From assembly GCA_021770755.1 (NCBI GenBank), contig JAETQI010000003.1, positions 62,001-126,000 on the forward strand: 64,000 nt of DNA. The letters are read 5' to 3'. Shown piece after piece: positions 19,931-28,972 of the stretch. The notes beneath the pieces are model-generated. The model had not been told where the DNA came from. It was given only the letters and a program-made list of their open reading frames with translations, and ran no database searches. This DNA is from Lachnospiraceae bacterium (GTDB taxonomy: Bacteria; Bacillota; Clostridia; Lachnospirales; Lachnospiraceae). Position 1 is the first letter of the stretch, and each line of letters starts with the position of its first letter. A program made the translations under genes and the position numbers.

Positions 19931-19952
19931 CATCAAAAAAGGAGGATTTGAG

Positions 19953-21689
19953 ATGTACAGAGACATTACGATGAAAGAGATCAGTGAACAGCATATCGGG
20001 CAGACGCTGCAGGTGGCGGGCTGGGTGGAGAATATCCGTGATCACGGCGGCGTGTCCTTTGTCGATCTGCGGGACATGTACGGGGTCCTGCAGGTGGTCA
20101 TGAGGGACACGTCCCTCTTGGACGGCATCACGAAAGAAATGTGCCTCTCGATCGAAGGGATCGTGGAAAAGAGGGACGAGGACACCTACAACCCGAGGAT
20201 CCCGACAGGCACGATCGAGCTGGAGGCAGGGAAAGTGACGGTGCTCGGAAAAGTGTATCATCAGCTTCCGTTTGAGATCATGACTTCGAAGGAGACGCGG
20301 GAGGACGTCCGTTTAAAGTACCGCTATCTGGATCTGCGAAATGCGAAAGTGAAGGACAATATCATCTTCCGCTCGCAGGTGATCAGTTTTCTGCGGCAGA
20401 AGATGACAGAGATGGGATTTCTGGAGATCCAGACGCCGATCCTGTGCGCATCGTCGCCGGAGGGCGCGCGCGACTACATTGTCCCGTCCAGAAAGTATAA
20501 AGGAAAATTTTATGCGCTCCCGCAGGCGCCGCAGCAGTACAAACAGTTGTTGATGGCATCAGGTTTTGATAAATATTTCCAGATCGCGCCGTGCTTCCGT
20601 GACGAGGACGCGCGCGCGGACCGCTCGCCGGGAGAGTTTTACCAGCTTGATTTCGAGATGAGCTTCGCCACGCAGGAAGATGTGTTCCGGGCAGGGGAGG
20701 AAGTGCTGTCTGCCACATTTGAGAAGTTTGCGCCGGAGGGGTATGCGGTGACAAAAGTGCCGTATCCGGTCATCAGTTACCGGCAGGCGATGCTGGAATT
20801 TGGCACGGATAAGCCGGATCTGAGAAATCCGCTGCGCATCATCGATGTGACAGACTTTTTCCAGAAGTGCTCGTTCAAACCGTTTATCGGCAGGACAGTG
20901 CGGGCGATCCGGGTGCACGCGGAGATGTCAAAAGGTTTTCACGAGAAGCTTTTGGGCTTTGCGACCGGTATGGGAATGGGGGGACTCGGCTATCTGGAAG
21001 TTGCGGAGGATATGACGTACAGGGGGCCGATCGACAAGTTCATTCCCGATGCGCTGAAACCGGAGCTTGCCACGACTGCAGGGCTTGAGGCAGGCGACAC
21101 GATCTTTTTTATAGCAGACAGGGAAGAGCGGGCAAACTACTATGCGGGGCAGCTTCGCATCGAGCTTGGCGACAAGCTGGATTTGTGCGAGAAAAATGCG
21201 TACCGTTTCTGCTATATCAATGATTTCCCGATGTATGAGCTCGATCCGCAGACGAAACAGATCGGCTTTACACACAACCCGTTTTCCATGCCGCAGGGCG
21301 GTCTGGAGGCATTAAACAGTGAGAACCCGCTGGATATCCTGGCATACCAGTATGATATCGTGTGCAACGGCGTCGAGCTCTCGAGCGGCGCGGTCAGAAA
21401 CCACGACATGGAGATCATGGTGAAGGCGTTTGAGATCGCAGGCTATGACGAGGAGACGTTAAAGTCAAAGTTTGGCGCGCTCTATCAGGCATTCCAGTTC
21501 GGTGCGCCGCCGCACGCGGGCATGGCGCCGGGCATTGACAGGATGCTCATGCTGCTGAAAAATGAGGAGAACATCAGGGAAGTCATCGCGTTCCCGATGA
21601 GCGGTTCCGCGCAGGATCTGATGTGCGGTGCGCCGAACGACGTCACGGAACAGCAGCTGCGGGAAGTGCACATTAAGATCAGGGATTAA
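19953..21689 (+). CDS. aspS: Aspartyl-tRNA synthetase
   Basis: 578 aa class II synthetase: N-terminal OB-fold anticodon-binding domain (GWVENIRDHGGVSFVDLRD), catalytic core with motif 2 (FRDEDARADRSPGEFYQLDFEMSF), the bacterial GAD insertion around residues 290-410, and motif 3 (GMAPGIDRMLML). GGAGG 8 nt before ATG. Controlled by the T-box leader and co-transcribed with gatC, gatA and gatB, so it is probably non-discriminating, charging Asp onto tRNA-Asn for later amidation; no asnS is seen here. Asp/Asn discrimination cannot be settled from reading alone. Confidence 0.95.
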   Translation: MYRDITMKEISEQHIGQTLQVAGWVENIRDHGGVSFVDLRDMYGVLQVVMRDTSLLDGITKEMCLSIEGIVEKRDEDTYNPRIPTGTIELEAGKVTVLGKVYHQLPFEIMTSKETREDVRLKYRYLDLRNAKVKDNIIFRSQVISFLRQKMTEMGFLEIQTPILCASSPEGARDYIVPSRKYKGKFYALPQAPQQYKQLLMASGFDKYFQIAPCFRDEDARADRSPGEFYQLDFEMSFATQEDVFRAGEEVLSATFEKFAPEGYAVTKVPYPVISYRQAMLEFGTDKPDLRNPLRIIDVTDFFQKCSFKPFIGRTVRAIRVHAEMSKGFHEKLLGFATGMGMGGLGYLEVAEDMTYRGPIDKFIPDALKPELATTAGLEAGDTIFFIADREERANYYAGQLRIELGDKLDLCEKNAYRFCYINDFPMYELDPQTKQIGFTHNPFSMPQGGLEALNSENPLDILAYQYDIVCNGVELSSGAVRNHDMEIMVKAFEIAGYDEETLKSKFGALYQAFQFGAPPHAGMAPGIDRMLMLLKNEENIREVIAFPMSGSAQDLMCGAPNDVTEQQLREVHIKIRD

Positions 21690-21698
21690 AAAAAGTAT

Positions 21699-22451
21699 AT
21701 GTGTGACGTAAATATTTTTCGTTTTATTGAGGGAGCAAAACGGGCTCAGGGGCTAACTGTTATTATTGATGTTTTCAGGGCTTTTTCGCTGGAATGTTAT
21801 TTGTATGACATGGATGTGGAACGGATACGCCCCGTGGGAACGATCGAAGAAGCATGTTCTCTCAAACACGATATTCAAAACAGTGTTCTTATAGGCGAAC
21901 GACATGGTAAAAAGTGTGACGGATTTGATTATGGAAATTCACCATCGTCTATTTTGAGGAAGGACGTGGCCGGAAAGACGATTATACATACTACCAGTGC
22001 GGGAACGCAGGGAATTGTCAATGCTGTCCATGCGAGTGAAATAATCACAGGAAGTCTGGTTAATGCAAAAGCGGTAGCCGAATATATCATTTCCAGGCAG
22101 CCACAAATGGTTTCTCTGGTATGTATGGGTAATGGCGGAGTAAGATTGGCGCCGGAGGATGAATTGTGTGCAGAGTATATTAAAAGTATTTTGGAAGGCA
22201 GGGAATTTTTAGACATGGAACAGAAGATCAACAGTTTAAAAAAGAATGGCGGCGAACATTTCTTTGATAAATCCAGACAGAATATCTTCCCTGAAGCTGA
22301 TTTCTACATGTGTGTAAAATATAACAAATTTCCTTTTGTAATTACAATTGATAAGGATGAAATTGGGTTTATTGCAAATAGGAAAAATGTACTGGAAGAA
22401 ACTACAGCAACGCTTTCCGCACAGGTTAAACGCCCACTGGAGCGTGTTTGA
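21699..22451 (+). CDS. ComB-like (2-phosphosulfolactate phosphatase family) protein
   Basis: 250 aa. Matches the ComB family in layout: VIIDVFRAFS near the N-terminus, GERHGKKCDGFDYGNSP, HTTSAGTQGI, then GSLVNAKAVAEYI and VCMGNGG. Family members are Mg-dependent phosphatases; the archetype acts in coenzyme M synthesis, which this organism is not expected to make, so the true substrate is unknown. The gene starts 9 bp after aspS with a weak binding site and is visibly richer in A+T than its neighbours, suggesting late insertion into the tRNA operon. Confidence 0.75.
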   Translation: MCDVNIFRFIEGAKRAQGLTVIIDVFRAFSLECYLYDMDVERIRPVGTIEEACSLKHDIQNSVLIGERHGKKCDGFDYGNSPSSILRKDVAGKTIIHTTSAGTQGIVNAVHASEIITGSLVNAKAVAEYIISRQPQMVSLVCMGNGGVRLAPEDELCAEYIKSILEGREFLDMEQKINSLKKNGGEHFFDKSRQNIFPEADFYMCVKYNKFPFVITIDKDEIGFIANRKNVLEETTATLSAQVKRPLERV

Positions 22452-22484
22452 AAAATGCCCAAAATGCGGCATGGGGAGGTTAAT

Positions 22485-22778
22485 ATGGCAAATGTGATTA
22501 CGGACGAGACGATCGAGTATGTAGGGATTCTCGCCAAGCTGGAGCTTTCGGACGAGGAGAAAGAGCAGGCGAAGAAGGATATGGGGCGTATGCTCGACTA
22601 TATCGACAAGCTGGCAGAACTTGACACGGCGGGCATCGAGCCGATGTCGCATGTATTTCCGGTGCAGAACGTGTTCCGCGAGGACGTGGTGACAAACGGC
22701 GACGAGAGTGAGAAAACATTGAGGAACGCGCCCGGCGAGAAGGATAATATGTTCGTGGTGCCGAAGACGTTTGAATAA
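22485..22778 (+). CDS. gatC: Asp-tRNA(Asn)/Glu-tRNA(Gln) amidotransferase subunit C
   Basis: 97 aa, normal for Gat[24 protein letters not shown] at the N-terminus and [20 protein letters not shown] in the middle. GatC stabilises the GatA-GatB complex. Start 22485 has GGGGAGG 5 nt upstream; the track's 22455 ATG has none. gatA does not follow directly: a 1.2-kb segment with an Rpn-type nuclease intervenes. Confidence 0.95.
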   Translation: MANVITDETIEYVGILAKLELSDEEKEQAKKDMGRMLDYIDKLAELDTAGIEPMSHVFPVQNVFREDVVTNGDESEKTLRNAPGEKDNMFVVPKTFE

Positions 22779-22788
22779 AGCACAAAAA

Positions 22789-22845
22789 TGTTACAGTTCA
22801 CCCGCCTAAAAGGTTGTCAGATTATGACAGGGGTGAATTGTAACA
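22789..22845. repeat. Long bulged palindrome downstream of gatC
   Basis: TGTTACAGTTCACCC is repeated inverted as GGGGTGAATTGTAACA (one mismatch), enclosing a smaller stem TGTCA/TGACA. It has no T run, so it is not a plain terminator; it may be a repeat or end structure linked to the inserted nuclease gene. Confidence 0.55.
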
Positions 22846-22883
22846 CAGAAATAACGCTTATTATATGGATAGGGAAAGTCTGA

Positions 22884-22913
22884 TTGCATCGACAGTCTTT
22901 GACATGCTATAAT
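22884..22913 (+). promoter_or_regulatory. Possible promoter of the Rpn-like gene
   Basis: TTGCAT (22884-22889), 18 nt, TATAAT (22908-22913), giving the inserted gene, and possibly gatAB, its own start. Confidence 0.4.
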
Positions 22914-22988
22914 ATAATCGCATAGAGGGGGGCTGTGTTGCATTGGGAATTTGCCGAAAATGGATAAAAAACATGTCTGGAGGAGTAA

Positions 22989-23966
22989 ATGACAAAAGAG
23001 ATGAACAACACAGCGTCAGAGGCTGCATGGGAGCTCGCCATACAGTATGATGAGCGGGCAAAGAAAGCACTGGGATATAAGACAGTGCTTGCCTTCATTC
23101 TGTCAAAAGCAGTGGAAGAGTTCAAGGGAATATGTGTCAAAGATATTGCGGAGCTGATAGAAGGCGAAATCTATGTCGGTAAAGCTCCCGTGGATCCGGG
23201 GCATACAAATAAAATGAATGGAGAGCGGATCACAGGTCTTAATACGGAGAATGCTGAAGAGAACGAGGGATTGTTAAGGTATGATATCCTGTTCAGGGTG
23301 CGGACACCTGGTGATGTGAAAAAATCATATGGAATAATCATCAATATTGAGATGCAGAAAGATAAACCGACAGGTTATCATCTGTCCAATCGTGCTATAT
23401 TTTATGCGTGCAGGCTGATCAGTGCACAGAAGCAGAGGGAATTCGAACATATGAAGTTCGACAACATGGTAAAAGTGTACTCTATCTGGATTGTTGCGAA
23501 TATGGAGAGTAACAGTGTGAACCATATTCATTTTGTGCAGGATACCCTGTATGGTACGTACAAGTGGACAGGAGACACAAATGTGATAAACATTGTGATT
23601 GCAGGAATAACTGGAAAACCTGATGAATTGGGGGAAGAGATCAACCCGGCGCAAGCAGACAGCGTGGAGCTGTGCCGGATGCTCAATACGCTGTTCGCTG
23701 TGAAGTTAGATAACAGGATGCGGTTCCAAATGCTGTCAGATGACTTTGGCATAGACATCGATAAGGGGTTAAGGGAGGAAGTGGAAGCGATGTGCAATTT
23801 AGGACAGGGATTATTAGAGAAAGGTGTCAATAAAGCGCAGGAGGAAGCCATTATCAATTTCTACAAAGTGGGAGTTAATGTGACTGTGATCGCACAGGCC
23901 ATGGGCAAAACTGAGGAAGAGATTAAAAAAGTACTGACAGATCATGGCGTGAATCTTGATCACTGA
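22989..23966 (+). CDS. Rpn-family PD-(D/E)XK nuclease/putative transposase
   Basis: 325 aa. Core LRYDILFRV...YGIIINIEMQKD fits the D...ExQ variant PD-(D/E)XK signature of the Rpn/PDDEXK_2 group, followed by RAIFYACRLISAQ and a C-terminal region with a predicted helix-turn-helix-like end (GVNVTVIAQAMGKTEEEIKKVL). Family members in E. coli (RpnA-E) are DNase-like and promote RecA-independent recombination; they are often called transposases without terminal repeats. GGAGG 6 nt before ATG. It separates gatC from gatA and is more AT-rich than they are. Confidence 0.85.
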   Translation: MTKEMNNTASEAAWELAIQYDERAKKALGYKTVLAFILSKAVEEFKGICVKDIAELIEGEIYVGKAPVDPGHTNKMNGERITGLNTENAEENEGLLRYDILFRVRTPGDVKKSYGIIINIEMQKDKPTGYHLSNRAIFYACRLISAQKQREFEHMKFDNMVKVYSIWIVANMESNSVNHIHFVQDTLYGTYKWTGDTNVINIVIAGITGKPDELGEEINPAQADSVELCRMLNTLFAVKLDNRMRFQMLSDDFGIDIDKGLREEVEAMCNLGQGLLEKGVNKAQEEAIINFYKVGVNVTVIAQAMGKTEEEIKKVLTDHGVNLDH

Positions 23967-24038
23967 TACTTTTTGCAGAAGAGTGCTATTCGGTTTAGAA
24001 GAACTCGTGACGGCGGTTCTTCGGAATGGAGATTGCGT

Positions 24039-25508
24039 ATGGATATTTTGGAATACAGCGCCGTGGAGCTTTCCGCGGCGATCAGGGAGGGGAAGGTCAC
24101 TGCGACAGATGCGGTGGAGGCGGTGCTTGCAAGGATCGATGCGAGAGAAAAGGACATCAATGCGTATGTGACGGTCGACAGGGAACAGGCACTGAGAGCG
24201 GCGGCGTCCGTGCAGGAAAAAATTGAAAAAGGCGAGCTGACAGGACCGCTCGCGGGTGTGCCTGTGGCGGTGAAGGACAATATGTGCACGGAAGGCATGC
24301 TGACGACCTGCTCCTCTAAGATATTGGAGAATTTTGTCCCGACATTTACGTCGGAGGCGGTGGTCAATCTCGAGAGAGCGGGCGCGGTCATCATCGGAAA
24401 GACCAATATGGACGAGTTTGCGATGGGCTCCACGACGGAGACTTCCGCTTACGGCGTGACGAGAAATCCGTGGAACACGGCGCATGTGCCGGGCGGCTCG
24501 TCAGGCGGTTCTGCGGCGGCTGTGGCGGCGGGGGAGTGCTTCTTCGCACTCGGTTCGGATACGGGCGGCTCGATCAGACAGCCGGCGTCGTTCTGCGGTG
24601 TGGTCGGGTTAAAGCCGACGTACGGTACGGTCTCGCGCTACGGACTGATCGCGTACGGTTCCTCGCTCGACCAGATCGGACCGCTGACAAAGAACGTGAC
24701 AGACTGTGCGGCGGTGCTGGAGCTGATCGCCTCCCACGACACGAAGGATTCGACATCGGTCAGGCGGGAAGACACGGATTTCACATCTGCGCTGGTCGAT
24801 GATGTCAGGGGCATGAAGATCGGCATTCCGAGGGATTATCTTGGCGATGGGCTCGACGCGGAAGTGAAGGAAGCAGTACTGGCGGCGGCAAAGGTACTGG
24901 AGGAAAAGGGCGCTGTCGTCGAGGAGTTTGACTTAAGCCTTGTCGAGTACGCGATCCCGGCGTATTACACGATCGCGGCGGCGGAGGCGAGCTCGAACCT
25001 GGAGCGGTTCGATGGGGTAAAATATGGATATAGGACATCTTCGTATGAGGGGCTTCACAACATGTACAAAAAAACGCGCTCCGAGGGCTTTGGCGCGGAG
25101 GTAAAACGCAGGATCATGCTCGGCTCGTTCGTGCTCAGTTCCGGATATTATGATGCTTATTATTTAAAGGCGCTGAAAGTGAAAGCCATGATCAAAAAGG
25201 CGTTTGACGACGCTTTTGCCAGATATGATCTGATCCTTGGACCGGTGGCGCCCACGACTGCGCCAAGGCTGGGAGAGAGCCTGTCAGATCCGTTAAAGAT
25301 GTATCTCGGCGATATCTACACGATTTCCGTGAACCTTGCGGGACTTCCCGGAATCTCGGTTCCATGCGGAAAAGATACAAAGGGGCTGCCGATCGGATTG
25401 CAGATGATCGCGGACAGTTTTCAGGAAAAGAAGCTGATACAGGCGGCGTACACCTACGAGAAAACGAAAAGGGGGTGCGGAAAATGGCAAAGCAATATGA
25501 GACAGTGA
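24039..25508 (+). CDS. gatA: Asp-tRNA(Asn)/Glu-tRNA(Gln) amidotransferase subunit A
   Basis: 489 aa amidase-signature enzyme that releases ammonia from glutamine. Catalytic Lys in VAVKDNM, Ser-cisSer/Ser in GGSSGGSAAAVAAG and DTGGSIRQPASFCG are all present. Start moved from 23973 to ATG 24039, which has GGAG 7 nt upstream and gives the family's usual N-terminus. Overlaps gatB by 25 bp. A 7-bp inverted repeat GAAGAAC/GTTCTTC lies just before the binding site. Confidence 0.95.
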   Translation: MDILEYSAVELSAAIREGKVTATDAVEAVLARIDAREKDINAYVTVDREQALRAAASVQEKIEKGELTGPLAGVPVAVKDNMCTEGMLTTCSSKILENFVPTFTSEAVVNLERAGAVIIGKTNMDEFAMGSTTETSAYGVTRNPWNTAHVPGGSSGGSAAAVAAGECFFALGSDTGGSIRQPASFCGVVGLKPTYGTVSRYGLIAYGSSLDQIGPLTKNVTDCAAVLELIASHDTKDSTSVRREDTDFTSALVDDVRGMKIGIPRDYLGDGLDAEVKEAVLAAAKVLEEKGAVVEEFDLSLVEYAIPAYYTIAAAEASSNLERFDGVKYGYRTSSYEGLHNMYKKTRSEGFGAEVKRRIMLGSFVLSSGYYDAYYLKALKVKAMIKKAFDDAFARYDLILGPVAPTTAPRLGESLSDPLKMYLGDIYTISVNLAGLPGISVPCGKDTKGLPIGLQMIADSFQEKKLIQAAYTYEKTKRGCGKWQSNMRQ

Positions 25509-26914
25509 TCGGTCTGGAGGTTCATGTGGAGCTCGCGACAAAGACAAAAATCTTCTGCGGCTGCTCCACCGCGTTTGGCGGGGCGCCAAACACGCACACC
25601 TGTCCCGTGTGTACAGGTATGCCGGGTTCGCTGCCGGTATTAAATAAGCAGGTCGTGAACTACGCCGCGGCGGTCGGACTTGCCACAAACTGCACGATCA
25701 CGCAGTACTGCAAATTTGACAGGAAGAATTATTTTTATCCCGACAATCCGCAGAATTACCAGATCAGCCAGCTCTATCTGCCGATCTGCAGGGACGGCCA
25801 TGTGGATATTGAGACGGCGGCGGGAAAAAAGTCCGTCGGGATCCATGAGATCCACATGGAGGAGGACGCTGGGAAGCTGATCCACGACGAGTGGGAGGAC
25901 TGCTCGCTGGTGGACTACAACCGTTCCGGCGTGCCCCTGATCGAGATCGTGTCGGAGCCGGATATGCGCAGCGCGGAGGAGGTCATCGCATATCTCGAGA
26001 AGCTGCGCATGATCATACAGTATCTCGGTGCCTCTGACTGCAAATTAAATGAGGGATCCATGCGTGCGGACGTGAACCTCTCTGTCAGGGAAGTGGGCGC
26101 ATCGGAATATGGAACCCGCACGGAGATGAAGAATCTCAACTCCTTCCGGGCGATCACACACGCGATCGAGGGGGAGCGCGAGCGGCAGATCGATCTGCTG
26201 GAATCGGGGCAGCAGGTGGTGCAGGAGACGCGGCGCTGGGACGACGCGAAAGAGTATTCGTATGCGATGCGTTCCAAGGAGGACGCGCAGGATTACCGGT
26301 ATTTTCCGGATCCCGATCTCGTGCCGGTCTATATCAGCGATGAGTGGCTGCAGCAGATCAGGGACAGCCAGCCGGAGTTCCGCGAGGAGAAGATGGAGCG
26401 CTACAGAAAAGAATTTGACATACCGGAGTACGATATCGGCATCATTACCGATTCGAAGCATCTGGCGGATCTATTTGAGGAGACTGTGGCGATATGCGGC
26501 CAGCCCAAAAAGGTGTCCAACTGGCTGATGGGCGAGACGCTCCGTCTGTTAAAGGAGAAGAGCATGGATCCCGAGGATATTGTTTTCTCACCGGAGCATC
26601 TCGCGAAGCTGATCCGGCTGGTGGACAGCAAGGCGATCAACTCGACCGTGGCAAAGAAAGTGTTCGAGGCGATGTTTGCCGGGAATGTTGATCCTGAGCA
26701 GTACGTGGAGGAAAAAGGCTTAAAGACGGTGAACGACGAGGGCGCGCTCCGAACGACGATCGCGGAAGTGATCGCGTCCAACCCGCAGTCCGTGGAGGAC
26801 TACCGCAACGGCAAGGAGAAAGCGATCGGATTCCTCGTGGGGCAGACCATGAAGGCGATGAAGGGCAAGGCGGACCCGGCGTCCGTCAACCGGATTTTGA
26901 AGGAACTTTTATAA
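25484..26914 (+). CDS. gatB: Asp-tRNA(Asn)/Glu-tRNA(Gln) amidotransferase subunit B
   Basis: 476 aa. Begins TVIGLEVHVELATKTKIFCGC, has the zinc-binding cysteines (FCGCS...HTCPVC), the cradle-domain signature DYNRSGVPLIEIV and the C-terminal YqeY-like tRNA-binding tail (about 330-476). It phosphorylates the misacylated Asp/Glu and receives ammonia from GatA. ATG 25484 is preferred over the track's 25364, which would overlap gatA by 145 bp. Last gene of the T-box operon. Confidence 0.96.
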   Translation: MAKQYETVIGLEVHVELATKTKIFCGCSTAFGGAPNTHTCPVCTGMPGSLPVLNKQVVNYAAAVGLATNCTITQYCKFDRKNYFYPDNPQNYQISQLYLPICRDGHVDIETAAGKKSVGIHEIHMEEDAGKLIHDEWEDCSLVDYNRSGVPLIEIVSEPDMRSAEEVIAYLEKLRMIIQYLGASDCKLNEGSMRADVNLSVREVGASEYGTRTEMKNLNSFRAITHAIEGERERQIDLLESGQQVVQETRRWDDAKEYSYAMRSKEDAQDYRYFPDPDLVPVYISDEWLQQIRDSQPEFREEKMERYRKEFDIPEYDIGIITDSKHLADLFEETVAICGQPKKVSNWLMGETLRLLKEKSMDPEDIVFSPEHLAKLIRLVDSKAINSTVAKKVFEAMFAGNVDPEQYVEEKGLKTVNDEGALRTTIAEVIASNPQSVEDYRNGKEKAIGFLVGQTMKAMKGKADPASVNRILKELL

Positions 26915-26979
26915 ACTTTTACACATTCAGTCATATTTCGACATAAACTATAATAAAATAGTAGATTGGAGTATGACTT

Positions 26980-27915
26980 ATGTATCTATTGCTCGTAATC
27001 TTATTACTCATTGCACTTTTTGGCAGTATTTTCTTCTGGTGGCGCAAGCGGAGGATCGTCTGCCGGATCCAGTGCATGGATCCGTGTCAGAAGTGCTGCA
27101 AGGTAAATGAGATCGTCAAGCCGTTTGGCTATTGTTATCACGACAGGTACGGGTTCTTTTCCAGCACGCTGGACGCGTGGCAGCGGGAGGCGGGGTATAC
27201 CTGGTTCTACGACTATATGGCGCCGCGCTTCCAGATGGTGTTTGACACATTGCCAGTGTATTTTGACTACAATGGCAGGACGTGGCTGATCGAGTTCTGG
27301 AAAGGGCAGTACGGCATCAACGCGGGAGCGGAGATCGGGATCTACCACGCGGACGGGATCGTCCCTGAGCAGGAGTACAAGACGACCCTGTTTGCGGCGG
27401 CGTCTGACGAGGAAATGCTGCACTGTTCGTTCGTGCTCTGCGGCAAAAATGGCAGTTGTGTCCAGGTCTCGCAGACGCACTGGTGGCTCACCGCCTTTTT
27501 CCCTGGCTGTTTCGTGTGGCCGTCCGGGCTGGATATGAAGGCGGCGATCCGGTTTACGGATCGGAGGATGATGTGTGCCTTTGTGAACGGACTGCGCAGC
27601 GCAGGGTACACGGAACAGCATTTTGCAGTAAATGGTCTCTGCGTGACAGTGAATTTTACCTGTACTGCAAAAAAGCATTACAAACTGTGCACACGTTTCT
27701 GGCGCCGTTTTTCCCAGTGGAAGAACAGGATCTTCTGCAGGCTGTATCTGTGGGTCACGAGACCTTTCCAGTGCACGGAGGACAGGGTGCTCTGCCTGTA
27801 TTATTTCCTGCCGGTGGCTTTCAGGAAGCTGCTCAGGATGCGCAGGTTTCACAAGCGCTGTCATAAGAACCGCCGCTGCTGCCGGAAGAGATGCTGCCGG
27901 AAGGGGCGGCTGTGA
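26980..27915 (+). CDS. DUF4474-type protein with N-terminal membrane anchor
   Basis: 311 aa. One hydrophobic helix at residues 2-20, a cysteine cluster (CRIQCMDPCQKCCK), then a domain resembling DUF4474: PFGYCYHDRYGFFSSTLDAWQREAGY and VYFDYNGRTWLIEFWKGQYGINAGAEIGIY. The C-terminus is extremely basic and Cys-rich (HKRCHKNRRCCRKRCCRK). Function unknown. A TATAAT at 26949 may serve it. Its end overlaps the phosphoesterase start by 25 bp, suggesting co-translation. Confidence 0.75.
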   Translation: MYLLLVILLLIALFGSIFFWWRKRRIVCRIQCMDPCQKCCKVNEIVKPFGYCYHDRYGFFSSTLDAWQREAGYTWFYDYMAPRFQMVFDTLPVYFDYNGRTWLIEFWKGQYGINAGAEIGIYHADGIVPEQEYKTTLFAAASDEEMLHCSFVLCGKNGSCVQVSQTHWWLTAFFPGCFVWPSGLDMKAAIRFTDRRMMCAFVNGLRSAGYTEQHFAVNGLCVTVNFTCTAKKHYKLCTRFWRRFSQWKNRIFCRLYLWVTRPFQCTEDRVLCLYYFLPVAFRKLLRMRRFHKRCHKNRRCCRKRCCRKGRL

Positions 27916-28790
27916 GTGTCTCTGCCAGACTGGAGCATGCTTTTCGGGCTGCTCCGGTCCTGCCGCTCACGTACCGTTCCCGGTATGTACTGATGAGCGA
28001 CTGCCACAGAGGGGTTGGGACGTCCTCGGACAATTTTCTGAAAAACCAGCACCTGTATCTGGCGGCGCTGAAGCACTATTACCAGAGAGGGTTTACCTAC
28101 ATTGAACTTGGCGACGGGGATGAGCTCTGGGAAAACCGCAGCATGAAGACGATCCTTGAGGTTCATGACGATATTTTTGAGCTGTTTATGCGGTTTCACC
28201 GGGAAAACAGGCTCTATCTCCTCTACGGCAACCACGATCTGGTCAAGAAGAAAAAGCTGCTGCCGGTTCCGTTTTCATTTTACGAGGGGATCATACTGCG
28301 CCCTGCCAATATGCCGCAGCGCACGCTGTATCTGACACATGGGCATCAGGCGAGCCTGTTGAACTCGACGTTCTGGCGGGTCGCATGTTTCCTTGTCCGG
28401 TATGTGTGGAGTCCGCTGGAAAATATGGGCGTGCTGGATCCCACGAGCGCGGCGAAGAACTATCGCGTGAAAAACAAATGTGAGACCAGGCTGAACAACT
28501 GGGCTTCTGAAAACAGGCGTATCCTGATCACGGGTCATACGCACCGCCCGGTGATGCCGGCAGAACCTTCATATTATTATAATACGGGCAGTTGTGTGCA
28601 CCCCCGGTGCATCACGTGCATCGAGATCGAGCAGGGGCGCATGGCGCTGGTCAAGTGGAGTATGAGCGCCAGGGCGGACAGCACGCTCTATGTGGCGAGG
28701 GAACAGATCGCACAGGCGGCACTGCTGTCCTCGTGGACGCCGCAGTACGGCAGACAGGGAGCAGGGACGATGCAGGTTTCGGCATGGTAG
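27891..28790 (+). CDS. Calcineurin-like metallophosphoesterase
   Basis: 299 aa. All five metal/active-site blocks are visible: MSDCHRG (DxH), ELGDGDELW (GD), YGNHD, THGHQ and ITGHTHRP. The GD block reads GDGDELWEN, close to UDP-diacylglucosamine hydrolase-like and related phosphoesterases. No signal peptide or membrane segment of its own. It is translationally coupled to the DUF4474 gene, so the two may work on one membrane or envelope substrate (inference). A terminator follows immediately. Confidence 0.9.
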   Translation: MLPEGAAVSVSARLEHAFRAAPVLPLTYRSRYVLMSDCHRGVGTSSDNFLKNQHLYLAALKHYYQRGFTYIELGDGDELWENRSMKTILEVHDDIFELFMRFHRENRLYLLYGNHDLVKKKKLLPVPFSFYEGIILRPANMPQRTLYLTHGHQASLLNSTFWRVACFLVRYVWSPLENMGVLDPTSAAKNYRVKNKCETRLNNWASENRRILITGHTHRPVMPAEPSYYYNTGSCVHPRCITCIEIEQGRMALVKWSMSARADSTLYVAREQIAQAALLSSWTPQYGRQGAGTMQVSAW

Positions 28791-28800
28791 GGAAAGGTTA

Positions 28801-28829
28801 AGACTTCCAGAATTTCTGGGAGTCTTTTT
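28801..28829 (+). terminator. Rho-independent terminator after phosphoesterase
   Basis: Stem AGACTTCCAGA / TCTGGGAGTCT (one mismatch), ATT loop, then a T run. Confidence 0.85.
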
Positions 28830-28860
28830 CTGCTCGCGGGTCAGGGAAAAAATGATGAAT

Positions 28861-28895
28861 AAATGGAAACAAAACGATAAAATGGAAACAAAACG
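28861..28895 (+). promoter_or_regulatory. Two identical 16-bp direct repeats abutting a TTGACA
   Basis: AAATGGAAACAAAACG occurs at 28861-28876 and 28880-28895 (19-bp period), directly before TTGACA at 28897. A TATACT 15 nt further gives a poorly spaced promoter. Candidate binding sites for the HTH domain of the next protein. Confidence 0.5.
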
Positions 28896-28972
28896 GTTGA
28901 CAAACGGTAATATCTGCTATACTCTATTTATATAAGGAGCTGTTAAAATAAAAATGAACAGGAGGAGCTGTT

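Noticed and set aside
19774-19974. 66-aa ORF through the tandem repeats
   Set aside because: Arises from repeat translation, overlaps the aspS start and lacks a convincing start; AGAGGAAATATG mimics a binding site by virtue of the conserved bulge.
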